Part shown: piece after piece, positions 54,598-64,000 of the stretch
Layout: each line of letters starts with the position of its first letter
Numbering within the stretch: position 1 is the first letter of the stretch
DNA from: Proales similis
Taxonomy: Eukaryota > Rotifera > Eurotatoria > Ploima > Proalidae
Direction: 5' to 3'
Assembly (NCBI GenBank): GCA_019059635.1
Contig: JAGVRJ010000001.1
Span: 2,666,001 to 2,730,000 of the forward strand
DNA: 64,000 nt
Notes under the pieces: model-generated
What the model saw: the letters and a program-made list of their open reading frames with translations, nothing else
Told to the model about the DNA's origin: nothing
The model's database searches: none
Translations under genes and position numbers: made by a program

Positions 54598-54738
54598 ATG
54601 TGCAGAAGAGTAACATGTTCCAAGTGCAGCAAGCCGACCTGGGCTGGATGCGGAAATCATATTGAGCAAGCATTGCAAGGAGTTCCTCTTGAGGAACGAT
54701 GCCAGTGTCCGAGGCAAAACTCTTGCCGAGCTCAATGA
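54598..54738 (+). CDS. 46-aa Cys-rich protein with CSKC-TWAGCG-H motif
   Basis: A single short exon. The sequence is CxxC, Lys-Pro, TWAGCG, NHIEQALQGV, then a further Cys cluster: eight Cys in 46 residues and a His, suggesting a small zinc- or metal-binding fold. Similar tiny proteins with CxxC...TWxGCGxH...GV...CxC are, from memory, widespread in fungi, plants and bacteria with no known role. The strong TATA box 92 nt upstream and clean ATG support a real gene despite its size. A database search with this motif would settle the family. Confidence 0.72.
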   Translation: MCRRVTCSKCSKPTWAGCGNHIEQALQGVPLEERCQCPRQNSCRAQ

Positions 54739-55562
54739 AGCTGCTTTTGACAGGTTTGGCTGAGCTTTCAAAGCTCAAACAAAATCAAAATTTTAGAACA
54801 AAATCAATCCATGTTAGGCATTATCCGAAATAAAATCTAAAAATAGAGCAAACTTGATGTTTTATATTGAATAACGGAAAAAGTTTTAATTGCACTAGGA
54901 GACAAGTTTTGGAATCCAAAAATGCCAAATACGATCATGAGGATGTTAAATTATCGGATTGATCGCCCCACAATAAATAAAAAGCTTCTCAACCGCTTGC
55001 TATTCTCCATTAATTTCCGAGTATCTTTTTCAAAATCCATTCTGGATTCATACACGTGTGCCGCCGTTTTTTAGCCACAAAAATGACAATCACGTGTGAA
55101 TTGTTGTAAGAATGTTTTCATTTCTTCTGAAGCCTTAGTCAGATCCTGACAACTCGGGTTAAATTCGAAAATTCGGACATCAATTGCCCATTCGAGGGGT
55201 GTGAATGATCCAAAATTTTGGCGTTTATTTAGTTTAAAAGGGCTCAAATTTCTGGGGCTTGAGGTCGTGTAAAAAACTAAGACTTGCACCCAGGGTTGAA
55301 ATGGCTCCTGACTAATTTCGATGTGTAGATCTTCTCGAGTATTTTAATAATTTATGCACTCTTTGAAGCTCACGGTTGCTCGGGCTTTGCCTACGTTTAA
55401 TCATGTGTCACTAGCGAGTTCGCTGCTCGCTTTGATTGCACAATAAAGGCAATAGTTGACTAAGACCAAGGTGGAGCTTGAATATAAGCCGAACGCTTTC
55501 ACGCTAGTTAGGCCGCCAAGAAACGAGAGCTTGAGTAGAAAATCTGCGACATACCTAAGAAA
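54739..55562. other. Intergenic, TEP1 promoter side
   Basis: 824 bp; only short open frames without recognisable content. Confidence 0.45.
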
Positions 55563-58500
55563 ATGAGTCGAACATCCCAAAACATGAGTCTTTTGGGCGA
55601 GAAATTTGATTCAAAGCTGAAAATCGGGGGCCTTGAGAACAAACTGCTGGCCCAGTCTATGCCTCAGGATCGTCTTTTGAAGAGGGAACCGACTGGTCTA
55701 TTACTAGGTGCTAGTCAGTTAACCTCCGGTTTTAATGCAGCCAGTCAGAGAAAATCCAGATTAGACAACTTAGGCTTGGGCTCAACGTCTCTTTTCAACA
55801 AGAAACCTCGAATTGAGTCAGATTTGGCATTATCAACCGATTCACTCAGCCGGTCACTGGGAATTAAGTCACCGCTTAGTGCGCTGCTATCAAGCAGTCA
55901 TTTGAATGCAAAAACGACCAATTCGACCTTCAAGTCGACTGGATTCAACTTGAGTTCCAAATCCGGGCTGCAGCCACACAATGCCAAGAAATTATCAAAT
56001 TTGGACTTCTTTGCGAAAAATAATGAGCTTCTAAGGACATTGGAACCATCCGGGCTTGGTACAAGAAGGCAAGAAACAGGCGACAAGTCATCGGCTCAGA
56101 AACGAGGAGCCACCGAGATGGTCACAGGTGCTGAAGACGAATTTGATAAGGAAAATGTGGCGAAAGTCTACAAAGCAGATTTTGAACAAACTGAAAAACT
56201 GCTTGGAGTGATGAGAGAAGAGCTAGTTGCATTTGAGGAAGATTTGAGGAGAAGCAAGAGAATCAAGATGTTTGAAAGGCAACAGCTTCAAGACGAAACA
56301 AAATACTTCAAGCCCAAGCAGAGCGAACTTGAATCTGTCAAAGCTCAATTTATAAATGCTGTGAGCTCCTCGCTACTAAAGCAGCCCAATTTTAAGAACC
56401 AAGCAGACCCGGTGCGCAATTCACTCTTGCAAATGGCAGAGCTCATTGCTGGTCAAGATCCAGAATTTATACTGAAAATGGCTCTATACACGCGACGAGA
56501 GCTAAACATTCGAGTGACGGCCAACTTTCTTCTTTGCTTCGCTTCGTTCACTTCTGAATGCCGACGTTTTCTCGCTTCTTACTTTAAACACTCAATCGTC
56601 CTGCCATCAGACTGGATCGAAGTGGCTGAACAGTATCAGCTGTTCCAGGACAAGAAGCTAAACTTTGGCGCATTGCCCAGTGCGCTCAGGCGATGCATGG
56701 TGATTAAATTCGCTGATTTCGATCAATATCAGCTGGCCAAATATAACAAGGAGAAATCGAGACTGGCTAAGAACAGCAGCCTTAAAGACGTCAAACACAT
56801 GAAATCCAAACTCAAAGACGAGGACGGCCACACTAGCTCTGGAGTCAGAGAGGACAAATATATCAAAGAGCTTAAGCGTGGCCTGAAAATAAACGACCGA
56901 ATTTTGTTTTCAGTTATTGTCGGAGAGAAATGTGAAGCAGTCAAAATTGACTTAATTAAGCGTGATGCTGCTCAACTTGACGACAAGAAATTTACAAGAA
57001 CCAAACGAGGCAAGTCGATAAATCTGAATCAAAGAGCAGGAAAAGCTCCGTCCGAATCGATTGCAATCAGAGTAACAATCGACTATACAAATAAAAGAAT
57101 CACACAGCGAAGTTTCGTGAATGGCTTGTGGAGCAAACGAGCCGAAAATGTAAACTCAGTGGCCGGATTTAAATTCGAGAGCGGTTTTGAGCCTACTCAG
57201 CTGTTTATCGATGTCCAGCCGAATAGTTTTTCCTTTGGCTTCAAGCACAGAGAGCGATTTCGCTCACTGGCTACATATTCGCACTCGAATCACAACATCG
57301 AGCTGTTCAACTTGAACATATTGCGAATAAGCGGGGTCGGCCTCAAGCTTAAGGACCTGCAAATAAGCTCACTTGAACAGGTTCAACTCGAGACCCAAAG
57401 CTCGCAGTCCGATGCCGAGCTTAAGCTCAGATATTTCACAATTAAGCAACTTATTAGGCAATTGCATATCAGCGAGCCGGTTGAGAATGTGATGAGCTTG
57501 TTGGGCAAGAAGTATCCGGCAACGTTCGAAGAATTCATGAAAGCCAAACTGCCCGGAATATTCGACTCGGAAAAAGCCGGAACAAGAATGAAACTTCCGA
57601 CGCCGGAGACGTGGGAGACGCAGATTTCAATGCGAGGCAACAAGGCGGACGTGTGGGAAAGTTTGCTTGACCATCGAAAGCTTCCGTATATGGCGATGCT
57701 GCGAAACATTCGCAATATGATCAAATGCGGAATAAGCGAAAAGCATCATCAGCAAGTGATAAAAAAATTGCAAGACGAAGGGGCGGTAAAAAACAGCCGT
57801 CAGTTTCCATTCAGATTTTTCGTTGCCTATGAAGTTCTCGACGACCTGAGCGATGAGCTTTGCCAATATAATGAATGGTCGCAGGCGAAAGCAACTGACG
57901 AGTTTCAGCCGACCAACAAAAAGGAAAAGAAAAGAGGCGGCAAGAAAAATACTCAATCGGACATTTACTATGATGAGGATCTGCTGAAGCGATACAAGGT
58001 TGCCCTTGACAATGCGCTTAAAGTGGCCACTTCCCACAATGTGCCTCCTATCAAAGGGCGCACCGTGATCATAGTTAATCTAAATCCAGAGATGTATCGC
58101 GACCTTGCCAACAAAGGTATTGGCAAAAAGGCCAACAACTTGGCGCAAATCGCTGCTCTCTTTGCTCTCATGTTTAAGCACGCATGTGAAGATTCGAGAC
58201 TAGTTGTGTTGAGTGCACGTCGCGCTTACGATAACGTTCAGCTTCAGTCGGGCACAATCTTGGAGAATATGAGTTCTCTGATGCAAACAAACTCTGGTTC
58301 GTTCAAGCCAGAAACAGGCGACTTGCCTCAGGATCAACTCAATTCGATATTGCTCAACAGAGAGTACTTTGATAACTTGATTGTCCTTTCTAAAGGAATT
58401 GAAAATTACACTTTCATGCAGCAGTTTTTAAGGGCCTACAGAACAAAAGTGAATCAGAACCTTTTGTTTGTTAATGTTGACATGAGCGTAAGTGACAGTG

Positions 58501-61500
58501 GACTGGTTGCCAATGAGCATTTTGATCACGAGAATGATGTTTGTATAACCGGCTTTTCCGACTCCATTCTTCGCTTTGTGGCCGAGAAAGGCAACCAAGG
58601 TCAACTGCGGTACATCGAGAATATCGATAAGCTATACTCGTTGGCATCTGTTGGAAATAAAAATGATTCCAGCAATCAGGTCACTGGTCCAATAGCAGTA
58701 GAAAGACCTCGTCTGAAAGTAGCCAGCTCATTGGCCAAGTGGAAAACCGTCAAAGTCTTTATCTCTTCCACTTTCCGAGATATGCATTCAGAGCGCGATA
58801 TCTTAACTCGGACCGTGTTTCCCATGTTGCGAGCACGTCTAAGTTCAATGCTCATAAATGTGAACGAGATCGACCTGCGTTGGGGAATTACTGAATTTCA
58901 GGCGAGCAATAATCAAGCGCTCGATCTTTGCCTTGGCCATGTGCTCGACTCTGACTATTTCTTGAGCATTCTCGGGGAGCGGTATGGCCAAGTGATTAAC
59001 GAGTACAAAATTAGACGACGTCCTGGACTCGAATGGCTAGATACCTATCCGGCCGGTGCGTCGATTACAGAACTTGAAATCGAGTGCCAGCTTAGAAAGA
59101 GTGACTTGGCAAATCCATTTGAGAGAAGTTTTTTTTACCTTAGAGATCCGAGTGTTCTCAAGCAAGTTCCTGAAGAGCATCTGCAACATTTTATAGAAGA
59201 AGATGGGCAAAACAAGTCAAAGCTTGAACAACTTAAGACAAGGATACGTTCTCAGCCATTTGAACTGTTCAACCACTACCCGAGCAGATGGCTAAAATAT
59301 GAAGCGAACAGGGCGCTTCTGACCGATTTGGAAGCATTCGGGCACCGAGTCTTCAACAACCTTTACAACGCCATCTCGAAACATTGCAGCCCGAGCGTTG
59401 AAAAGACTCTAGATGAAACTCTTCATCAAACGAATTTGAACGATGCGCATGTCAGAGTTCTAGCCGAGTCGTTTATCGGCAGGAGCAAGCTGGTGAAGCA
59501 ACTAAATCTAATTATTGAACAAACTCGGCCAATAGCCCCACTTGCGTCGACGACCGAGGCGAGTAGGAAGCAAATCATGGAGACGAACGCCAAACTAAAT
59601 ATTGTCCTAATCCAAGGCGAAAGTGGCTCCGGAAAGTCTTCCCTCTTGTGCCACTATTACGATAAGAGATCAGCTTCACTAAATCACAAATTCATTCATT
59701 GCGTTGGAGCTTACGAAGGCTCCAAGTATCTGAGTCAGTTTTTAAAGCGATTTTGCTTGTCTGTGGTTGAGACTTACGACCTTGACGGATTCGACATTGC
59801 TCGAATGAGAGAGTCAAATGAGCTGGGCTTTTTCAGGAAAACGTTCTCTCAAACCTTGAGCTCTCTCTCGTCAATAATTCCGAACGATCGGTTTTACATA
59901 TTCGTCGATGGTGTCGATAGCCTGCTGAACGAGAACGGCCAAGTGGACAAATCGTTGGACTGGCTACCCGCTGAGGTTCCTCAACAAGTTGTTTTGGTAT
60001 TCACTGCACAGACAACAAGCGGAATGAAAATGATTCTCAATCGATTGGCCTCAAGTAACACTTTTAGCCGCACAATTAAGCTTGAGACGCTTCAGCTCGA
60101 TTCTCTTGATGTGGACGAAAAAAGCGAGTTTGTACGATGCCAGTTGGCGCAATTCAACAAAATTCTCGACGAATCGCCTTTCAACAATCAAATGAAACTG
60201 TTGACTAACAAACGCGACGCCGCACAGCCTCTTTACCTGAGCATCGCCTGTGAGCAGCTGAGACTGCACAATCAGTTTGAGAGTCTGAACGATAAATTGC
60301 GACAACTGCCGATGAAACTCAACTCGCTGATCGATCAAACATTCGACTGGCTGTCCAATGAGTATTCATTTTTCACTGCGGCATTCTTATTTATATGCTT
60401 TGCCAAAGACGGCCTTTTGGAAGCTGAGCTTAGAGATCTTTTACACATTTCGGAGGCTATCGATCGGATGCAGTTGAATAAACGCCTTGAACAGTGTCAA
60501 TCTATGAACGAACTGGTTCTTATGGCAAAAGAGGCTAAGCTGCATCTTGTTAAGCCAGTGCCGATGGCTAAATTCTACGCTTTTCTTGAGTCGGTCTCGC
60601 ACACCTTCCTCCAGCCTCGCTCATCTTCCGGACTAATTCGGCTAAAAGCCAACTCTGTCATCGAAGAATGCATCCAAAAGCACTTTCTCAAGGCTAAGGC
60701 GCTCGGCCAGCCGAGTATTGGAGCTGAGGGCGCCAATAAAATCATGGCACTTTACTACTGGGATTCGGCCGATTCACGTAACGATTTGTCTTGGCAAGGC
60801 ATGAATCCACGGGCGTTCACCTGTTTGACGCATCATTTGCGAAACTTGGCGGCCTGGTCGGATCTGCAGTCCATTCTAACTGACATAAAATTTGTGGCCA
60901 AAAAAGTAGAGCATGGCCTAATGGTCGAGCTTGTCGAAGACTACGAGCCTTTAAAGGAAGATGGCCGATCTGTAAAGAGCAGAACAAGTTCAAAGATGGA
61001 AAAGAAAATCAAGTCACTCGAATCCGATCAAGATCAAAGCAAACCTTTCCAAGATTATAAGCGATTTATCACAAATAACTTTCACGTGCTTGCTGCCAGT
61101 CCGGAGCTATTTTACCAACAATGCAAAAATGAACCTAAAAGCTCGACTGTTCGAACACATCTGAGCAAAATACTAGAAAGCGAGCATGTGAGTTGTGTGT
61201 TTGAGCACATCGGCCAGCCAGATCAATTAGAAAAATTCAATCTGAGTCGTTTGTGTATAAATGACTTTGGCGATTCTGTTAGCGCCGTGTGCATCTCGCC
61301 CTGCCAAAAGTGGGTTGCCTGTGGTACAGAGGACTGCGAAGTTAGACTATACGCAGCCGGCTCTGCCAAGTTGATTCGAACTTTGAATGGCCACGCCGGA
61401 AGAATAAACGCACTTTGCTTCGTTAGTTCGGAGATCTTGTGCTCGGCATCGTCCGACGGCGTTGCCAGCATCTGGGACGTCAGCAATGGACATCGAACCA

Positions 61501-64000
61501 AAGTTCTGGACAAAAATGGAAAGCTGAGTGTTACTGGCTGCTGTGCCGATCCTAATGGCAAATACTTGCTCACTTGCGGCTGGGATTCATCAGTAAAGAT
61601 CTACACAGTTGGCAGCGGAGCTCAAGACGGCGAATTGAAAGGGCATCCGCGTCCAGTCAACTGCGTTCTCTTCAATCCGGATGCGTCAATGGTGGCCACT
61701 GCTTGCTGGGATTCTAAAATTCGAATTTTCAACTTTGTGAGTCGAGAGAGAAAAGCAGTGCTCCATGGTCACAAGGCTTCTGTACGTGCCCTATCGTTCT
61801 CGGCGAACGGAACCTATTTGGCCTCGGCATCTCTTGGCCTTGACGTTAAGCTATGGAACGCCCTGAACGGCTCTGTTCTCGCAGATCTGAAAGGCCATTC
61901 GCTCGAAGTAAACAGCCTTAAGTTTAGTCCAAGAGATTCGCTGCTAGTGACCGGTTCGACGGATCAGTCGGTCAAACTCTGGTCAGGAAGCAGTGGAAGA
62001 GCCATTCAAATCATCAATGATCCAGATCTTATCGAGCCCATTACCAGCGTGTGCTTTCATCCGAAGAACTCTTCTTTAATTGCCGCTGCTTATCATTCCG
62101 GTCAAGTTCGCCTGTATGAGACAAGCTCGGGAACAGCTAAAATGAAATGCCGGCCACATGACGCACAAGTGAACCGATTGAAATTCAGTTATGACGGATC
62201 GTTCTTAATCAGCGCCTCTAACGACGGAACTTGCAGAGTAGTCGATACAAAGGACGGAGAAATCATGGCCAACTTGCTGGGCGATAGCTGTCCTGTTAAT
62301 GCGATGGCGATTGACATGAGCGGAAATATACTTGCTGGAACAGAGGGCTGCAATATTCTTGTCTATGATCGGCTAATGATGAAAATTCGATCCAGCCGAG
62401 AGAACGATGGCTTTTCAATGTTCGATTCTGAGGCTGATTCATCAAATCAAGACATAAAAGCTTTAAAACCAATGAGGATTCTGCCCGAGCACCAATCGCC
62501 AATTACTGGGCTCGCATTCAATAAGAATCAAGATCAATTTGCTAGTGCGAGCAAAAATGCGCTTATCATAGTTTGGTCATTCGACTATGTAAACTTCAAG
62601 GCAGAGGCACTGTTTCGAATTGAACATGCGCACGACGATTGGATTACAGACATTTCATGGTCTCAGAGCGCCGATTTCATCCTTTCGTGTTCTAACGACT
62701 ACAAGCTTAAAATCTGGAAAGCGAAAAACGGCAAAGAAACTGCTTCGCTTGTCGGCCACTCGGCCAATATCAACTCATGTGCGTTCAACTATGGCTGTGC
62801 TGTTTCGACCTGCTTCGATGGAACTGTTAAGGTCTGGTCTCATCGAGGCTATGAAGTTACAACCCTGCATGGCCATCAAGGTCGAGTGAACGCATGCGAC
62901 TTGTTCATTCAAGGTGTAAGTACCGTTCCCATTGAAGAGGATATGGCTCTCGATTTATTCTGGGAGAACGAGACCGAGCAAGAGGCCTGTAGAAAGAACC
63001 TCCAAGCAAAAGCTGAAGAGATCAACGTCGAAGATATTTTCCTGGCCACGGTCTCAGATGACTCGACCATCAGAATTTGGAAACCAATGGAAACGAATCC
63101 ATTAATGTCAATGGAGTTTCATAGCGACAAAGTGAACGCCCTCGACTTGAGTGCAAGCGGAAATCTAGTTACGGCAGCCGCTGATTTTAGCTTGAATCAG
63201 ATTGAGCTTAAGCCAGTCGTGGATCAAGTGAAATCAGGCCAAATAGTGAGCATAAGCGATCAAAGACACAATGCCGAAGTGACCAGCCTATGTCTAACAG
63301 ACGACTCACGCTATGTGATTTCAGGTGACCGCCGAGGAGAAATGGTCTGTTGGCAGACAGCAACCTCCAATGCAACGCCAGTCTTCACCGAGCTCGTATT
63401 CGAAGCCAAAGTCAAATCTCATACAAATGCCGTGACCGGTCTGAAAGTTATCTCGGACAATACAAGCGCAGGAGTTCGACTTATCAAGCTTGTGTCCGCA
63501 TCACTCGACGGCAGTGTAAAGTTGTGGCAAATTGAGATTGGCATTCATGAATACATCAGATTTTGCTGGCTCTCTGACATAAGCCCGTCCAAGACGAACC
63601 CGGTTATTTTAATCAGCACTGCAATCATAAATAATAGCCGCGTGTTAATCTGGATAGAGAAAGGGCCGCTCGTTCACTTTATTAAAACGGCTCAAATCAA
63701 CCCAAATCAAATAATAGGCAAGCCAGAACTGTGCCATTCATTGGTAGAGGGTGTTTTGATTCACAGTGCCAAATTACATGGATCGAAGTTATATCTGCTG
63801 ACGGCCATGAGCGAGGCATTCGTGCTAGACCTGAGCGAGACAAACAATCAACGCAAAGTGCTTCGACTTGATAATATGACAAAGATAAATGCGCCATTGG
63901 ATTTGGACCTGAGTAACTCTGCCCGGTCATGGTTCACTTGCGTGGCTGCTTCGTTGAATGGTGAAAAACTAGTCGCTTGTGACTGGAAAGGGCAGGCATT
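55563..64000 (+). CDS. TEP1: Telomerase protein component 1 (TEP1), intronless, 3' end beyond the window
   Basis: One frame stays open from the ATG at 55563 to the window end (over 2810 codons; frame checked at 58740 and 63951). Order of domains: disordered Ser-rich N-terminus; TROVE-type RNA-binding domain about 285-720 (DPEFILKMALYTRRELNIRVT, LPSDWIEVAEQY, SMRGNKADVWE-like); a vWA-like segment to about 1000; DUF4062-type block (VFISSTFRDMHSERDI, near 1065). A NACHT P-loop GESGSGKSS follows at about 1352 with FYIFVDGVDS as Walker B, then WD40 repeats from about 1900 to the end. TEP1 binds telomerase RNA and vault RNA; it is a component of vault particles. The break at base 64000 is the window edge, probably a few dozen codons from the stop. 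Confidence 0.95.
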   Translation, partial: MSRTSQNMSLLGEKFDSKLKIGGLENKLLAQSMPQDRLLKREPTGLLLGASQLTSGFNAASQRKSRLDNLGLGSTSLFNKKPRIESDLALSTDSLSRSLGIKSPLSALLSSSHLNAKTTNSTFKSTGFNLSSKSGLQPHNAKKLSNLDFFAKNNELLRTLEPSGLGTRRQETGDKSSAQKRGATEMVTGAEDEFDKENVAKVYKADFEQTEKLLGVMREELVAFEEDLRRSKRIKMFERQQLQDETKYFKPKQSELESVKAQFINAVSSSLLKQPNFKNQADPVRNSLLQMAELIAGQDPEFILKMALYTRRELNIRVTANFLLCFASFTSECRRFLASYFKHSIVLPSDWIEVAEQYQLFQDKKLNFGALPSALRRCMVIKFADFDQYQLAKYNKEKSRLAKNSSLKDVKHMKSKLKDEDGHTSSGVREDKYIKELKRGLKINDRILFSVIVGEKCEAVKIDLIKRDAAQLDDKKFTRTKRGKSINLNQRAGKAPSESIAIRVTIDYTNKRITQRSFVNGLWSKRAENVNSVAGFKFESGFEPTQLFIDVQPNSFSFGFKHRERFRSLATYSHSNHNIELFNLNILRISGVGLKLKDLQISSLEQVQLETQSSQSDAELKLRYFTIKQLIRQLHISEPVENVMSLLGKKYPATFEEFMKAKLPGIFDSEKAGTRMKLPTPETWETQISMRGNKADVWESLLDHRKLPYMAMLRNIRNMIKCGISEKHHQQVIKKLQDEGAVKNSRQFPFRFFVAYEVLDDLSDELCQYNEWSQAKATDEFQPTNKKEKKRGGKKNTQSDIYYDEDLLKRYKVALDNALKVATSHNVPPIKGRTVIIVNLNPEMYRDLANKGIGKKANNLAQIAALFALMFKHACEDSRLVVLSARRAYDNVQLQSGTILENMSSLMQTNSGSFKPETGDLPQDQLNSILLNREYFDNLIVLSKGIENYTFMQQFLRAYRTKVNQNLLFVNVDMSVSDSGLVANEHFDHENDVCITGFSDSILRFVAEKGNQGQLRYIENIDKLYSLASVGNKNDSSNQVTGPIAVERPRLKVASSLAKWKTVKVFISSTFRDMHSERDILTRTVFPMLRARLSSMLINVNEIDLRWGITEFQASNNQALDLCLGHVLDSDYFLSILGERYGQVINEYKIRRRPGLEWLDTYPAGASITELEIECQLRKSDLANPFERSFFYLRDPSVLKQVPEEHLQHFIEEDGQNKSKLEQLKTRIRSQPFELFNHYPSRWLKYEANRALLTDLEAFGHRVFNNLYNAISKHCSPSVEKTLDETLHQTNLNDAHVRVLAESFIGRSKLVKQLNLIIEQTRPIAPLASTTEASRKQIMETNAKLNIVLIQGESGSGKSSLLCHYYDKRSASLNHKFIHCVGAYEGSKYLSQFLKRFCLSVVETYDLDGFDIARMRESNELGFFRKTFSQTLSSLSSIIPNDRFYIFVDGVDSLLNENGQVDKSLDWLPAEVPQQVVLVFTAQTTSGMKMILNRLASSNTFSRTIKLETLQLDSLDVDEKSEFVRCQLAQFNKILDESPFNNQMKLLTNKRDAAQPLYLSIACEQLRLHNQFESLNDKLRQLPMKLNSLIDQTFDWLSNEYSFFTAAFLFICFAKDGLLEAELRDLLHISEAIDRMQLNKRLEQCQSMNELVLMAKEAKLHLVKPVPMAKFYAFLESVSHTFLQPRSSSGLIRLKANSVIEECIQKHFLKAKALGQPSIGAEGANKIMALYYWDSADSRNDLSWQGMNPRAFTCLTHHLRNLAAWSDLQSILTDIKFVAKKVEHGLMVELVEDYEPLKEDGRSVKSRTSSKMEKKIKSLESDQDQSKPFQDYKRFITNNFHVLAASPELFYQQCKNEPKSSTVRTHLSKILESEHVSCVFEHIGQPDQLEKFNLSRLCINDFGDSVSAVCISPCQKWVACGTEDCEVRLYAAGSAKLIRTLNGHAGRINALCFVSSEILCSASSDGVASIWDVSNGHRTKVLDKNGKLSVTGCCADPNGKYLLTCGWDSSVKIYTVGSGAQDGELKGHPRPVNCVLFNPDASMVATACWDSKIRIFNFVSRERKAVLHGHKASVRALSFSANGTYLASASLGLDVKLWNALNGSVLADLKGHSLEVNSLKFSPRDSLLVTGSTDQSVKLWSGSSGRAIQIINDPDLIEPITSVCFHPKNSSLIAAAYHSGQVRLYETSSGTAKMKCRPHDAQVNRLKFSYDGSFLISASNDGTCRVVDTKDGEIMANLLGDSCPVNAMAIDMSGNILAGTEGCNILVYDRLMMKIRSSRENDGFSMFDSEADSSNQDIKALKPMRILPEHQSPITGLAFNKNQDQFASASKNALIIVWSFDYVNFKAEALFRIEHAHDDWITDISWSQSADFILSCSNDYKLKIWKAKNGKETASLVGHSANINSCAFNYGCAVSTCFDGTVKVWSHRGYEVTTLHGHQGRVNACDLFIQGVSTVPIEEDMALDLFWENETEQEACRKNLQAKAEEINVEDIFLATVSDDSTIRIWKPMETNPLMSMEFHSDKVNALDLSASGNLVTAAADFSLNQIELKPVVDQVKSGQIVSISDQRHNAEVTSLCLTDDSRYVISGDRRGEMVCWQTATSNATPVFTELVFEAKVKSHTNAVTGLKVISDNTSAGVRLIKLVSASLDGSVKLWQIEIGIHEYIRFCWLSDISPSKTNPVILISTAIINNSRVLIWIEKGPLVHFIKTAQINPNQIIGKPELCHSLVEGVLIHSAKLHGSKLYLLTAMSEAFVLDLSETNNQRKVLRLDNMTKINAPLDLDLSNSARSWFTCVAASLNGEKLVACDWKGQA

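Overview
The window is nuclear DNA of a small-genome, ciliated animal. The genes carry canonical GT-AG introns that are mostly 53-65 nt long, with extremes of about 38 and 330 nt. The gene set includes FOXN-type forkhead, HORMA-domain meiotic, B9D2, TTLL6/13-like, TEP1, sepiapterin reductase and LAT-type SLC7 genes. I cannot name the species. B9D2 and the TTLL indicate a ciliated lineage. The short introns and overlapping gene ends indicate strong compaction. I rebuilt exon structures by hand, joining frames at GT/AG sites and checking that conserved family blocks rejoin without gaps; none was tested against RNA.

Layout. 1-8.4 kb, plus strand: an intronless forkhead gene, then two tandem amino-acid transporter light chains, each predicted at 473 aa. 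8.5-10.8 kb, minus: an unrecognised low-complexity protein. 11.4-13.35 kb, plus: a DEAD-box-derived protein in which nearly every catalytic motif is altered while the reading frame is kept. 13.4-37.8 kb: a run of minus-strand genes, in the order CEBPZ/NOC1, glycogen phosphorylase, nucleoporin TPR (intronless, 2168 aa), a HORMAD with an added PHD finger and winged-helix-like segment, SDHB, a small unknown protein, and AP180/CALM. Between glycogen phosphorylase and TPR lies a 262-bp exact duplicate of the 3' end of TPR. 39.1-45.8 k: sedoheptulokinase (+), B9D2 (+), sepiapterin reductase (-) and an LRRC74-like RNI/LRR protein (+). 46.2-48.3 kb: two tandem, intronless, secreted paralogues with KR processing sites. 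49.3-52.8 kb, minus: a small unknown gene and a TTLL6/13-like glutamylase. 54.5 kb: a 46-codon Cys-rich gene behind a TATA box. 55.56 kb to the window end: an intronless TEP1 open for more than 2810 codons.

How the genes relate: mostly housekeeping (ribosome biogenesis, glycogen breakdown, nuclear pore, complex II, clathrin adaptor, pentose pathway, tetrahydrobiopterin), plus ciliary (B9D2, TTLL) and meiotic (HORMAD) functions. There is no bacterial-style operon logic. Three convergent gene pairs (ending near 8.45, 13.43 and 41.69 kb) have crossed poly(A) signals, so their mRNA 3' ends probably overlap.
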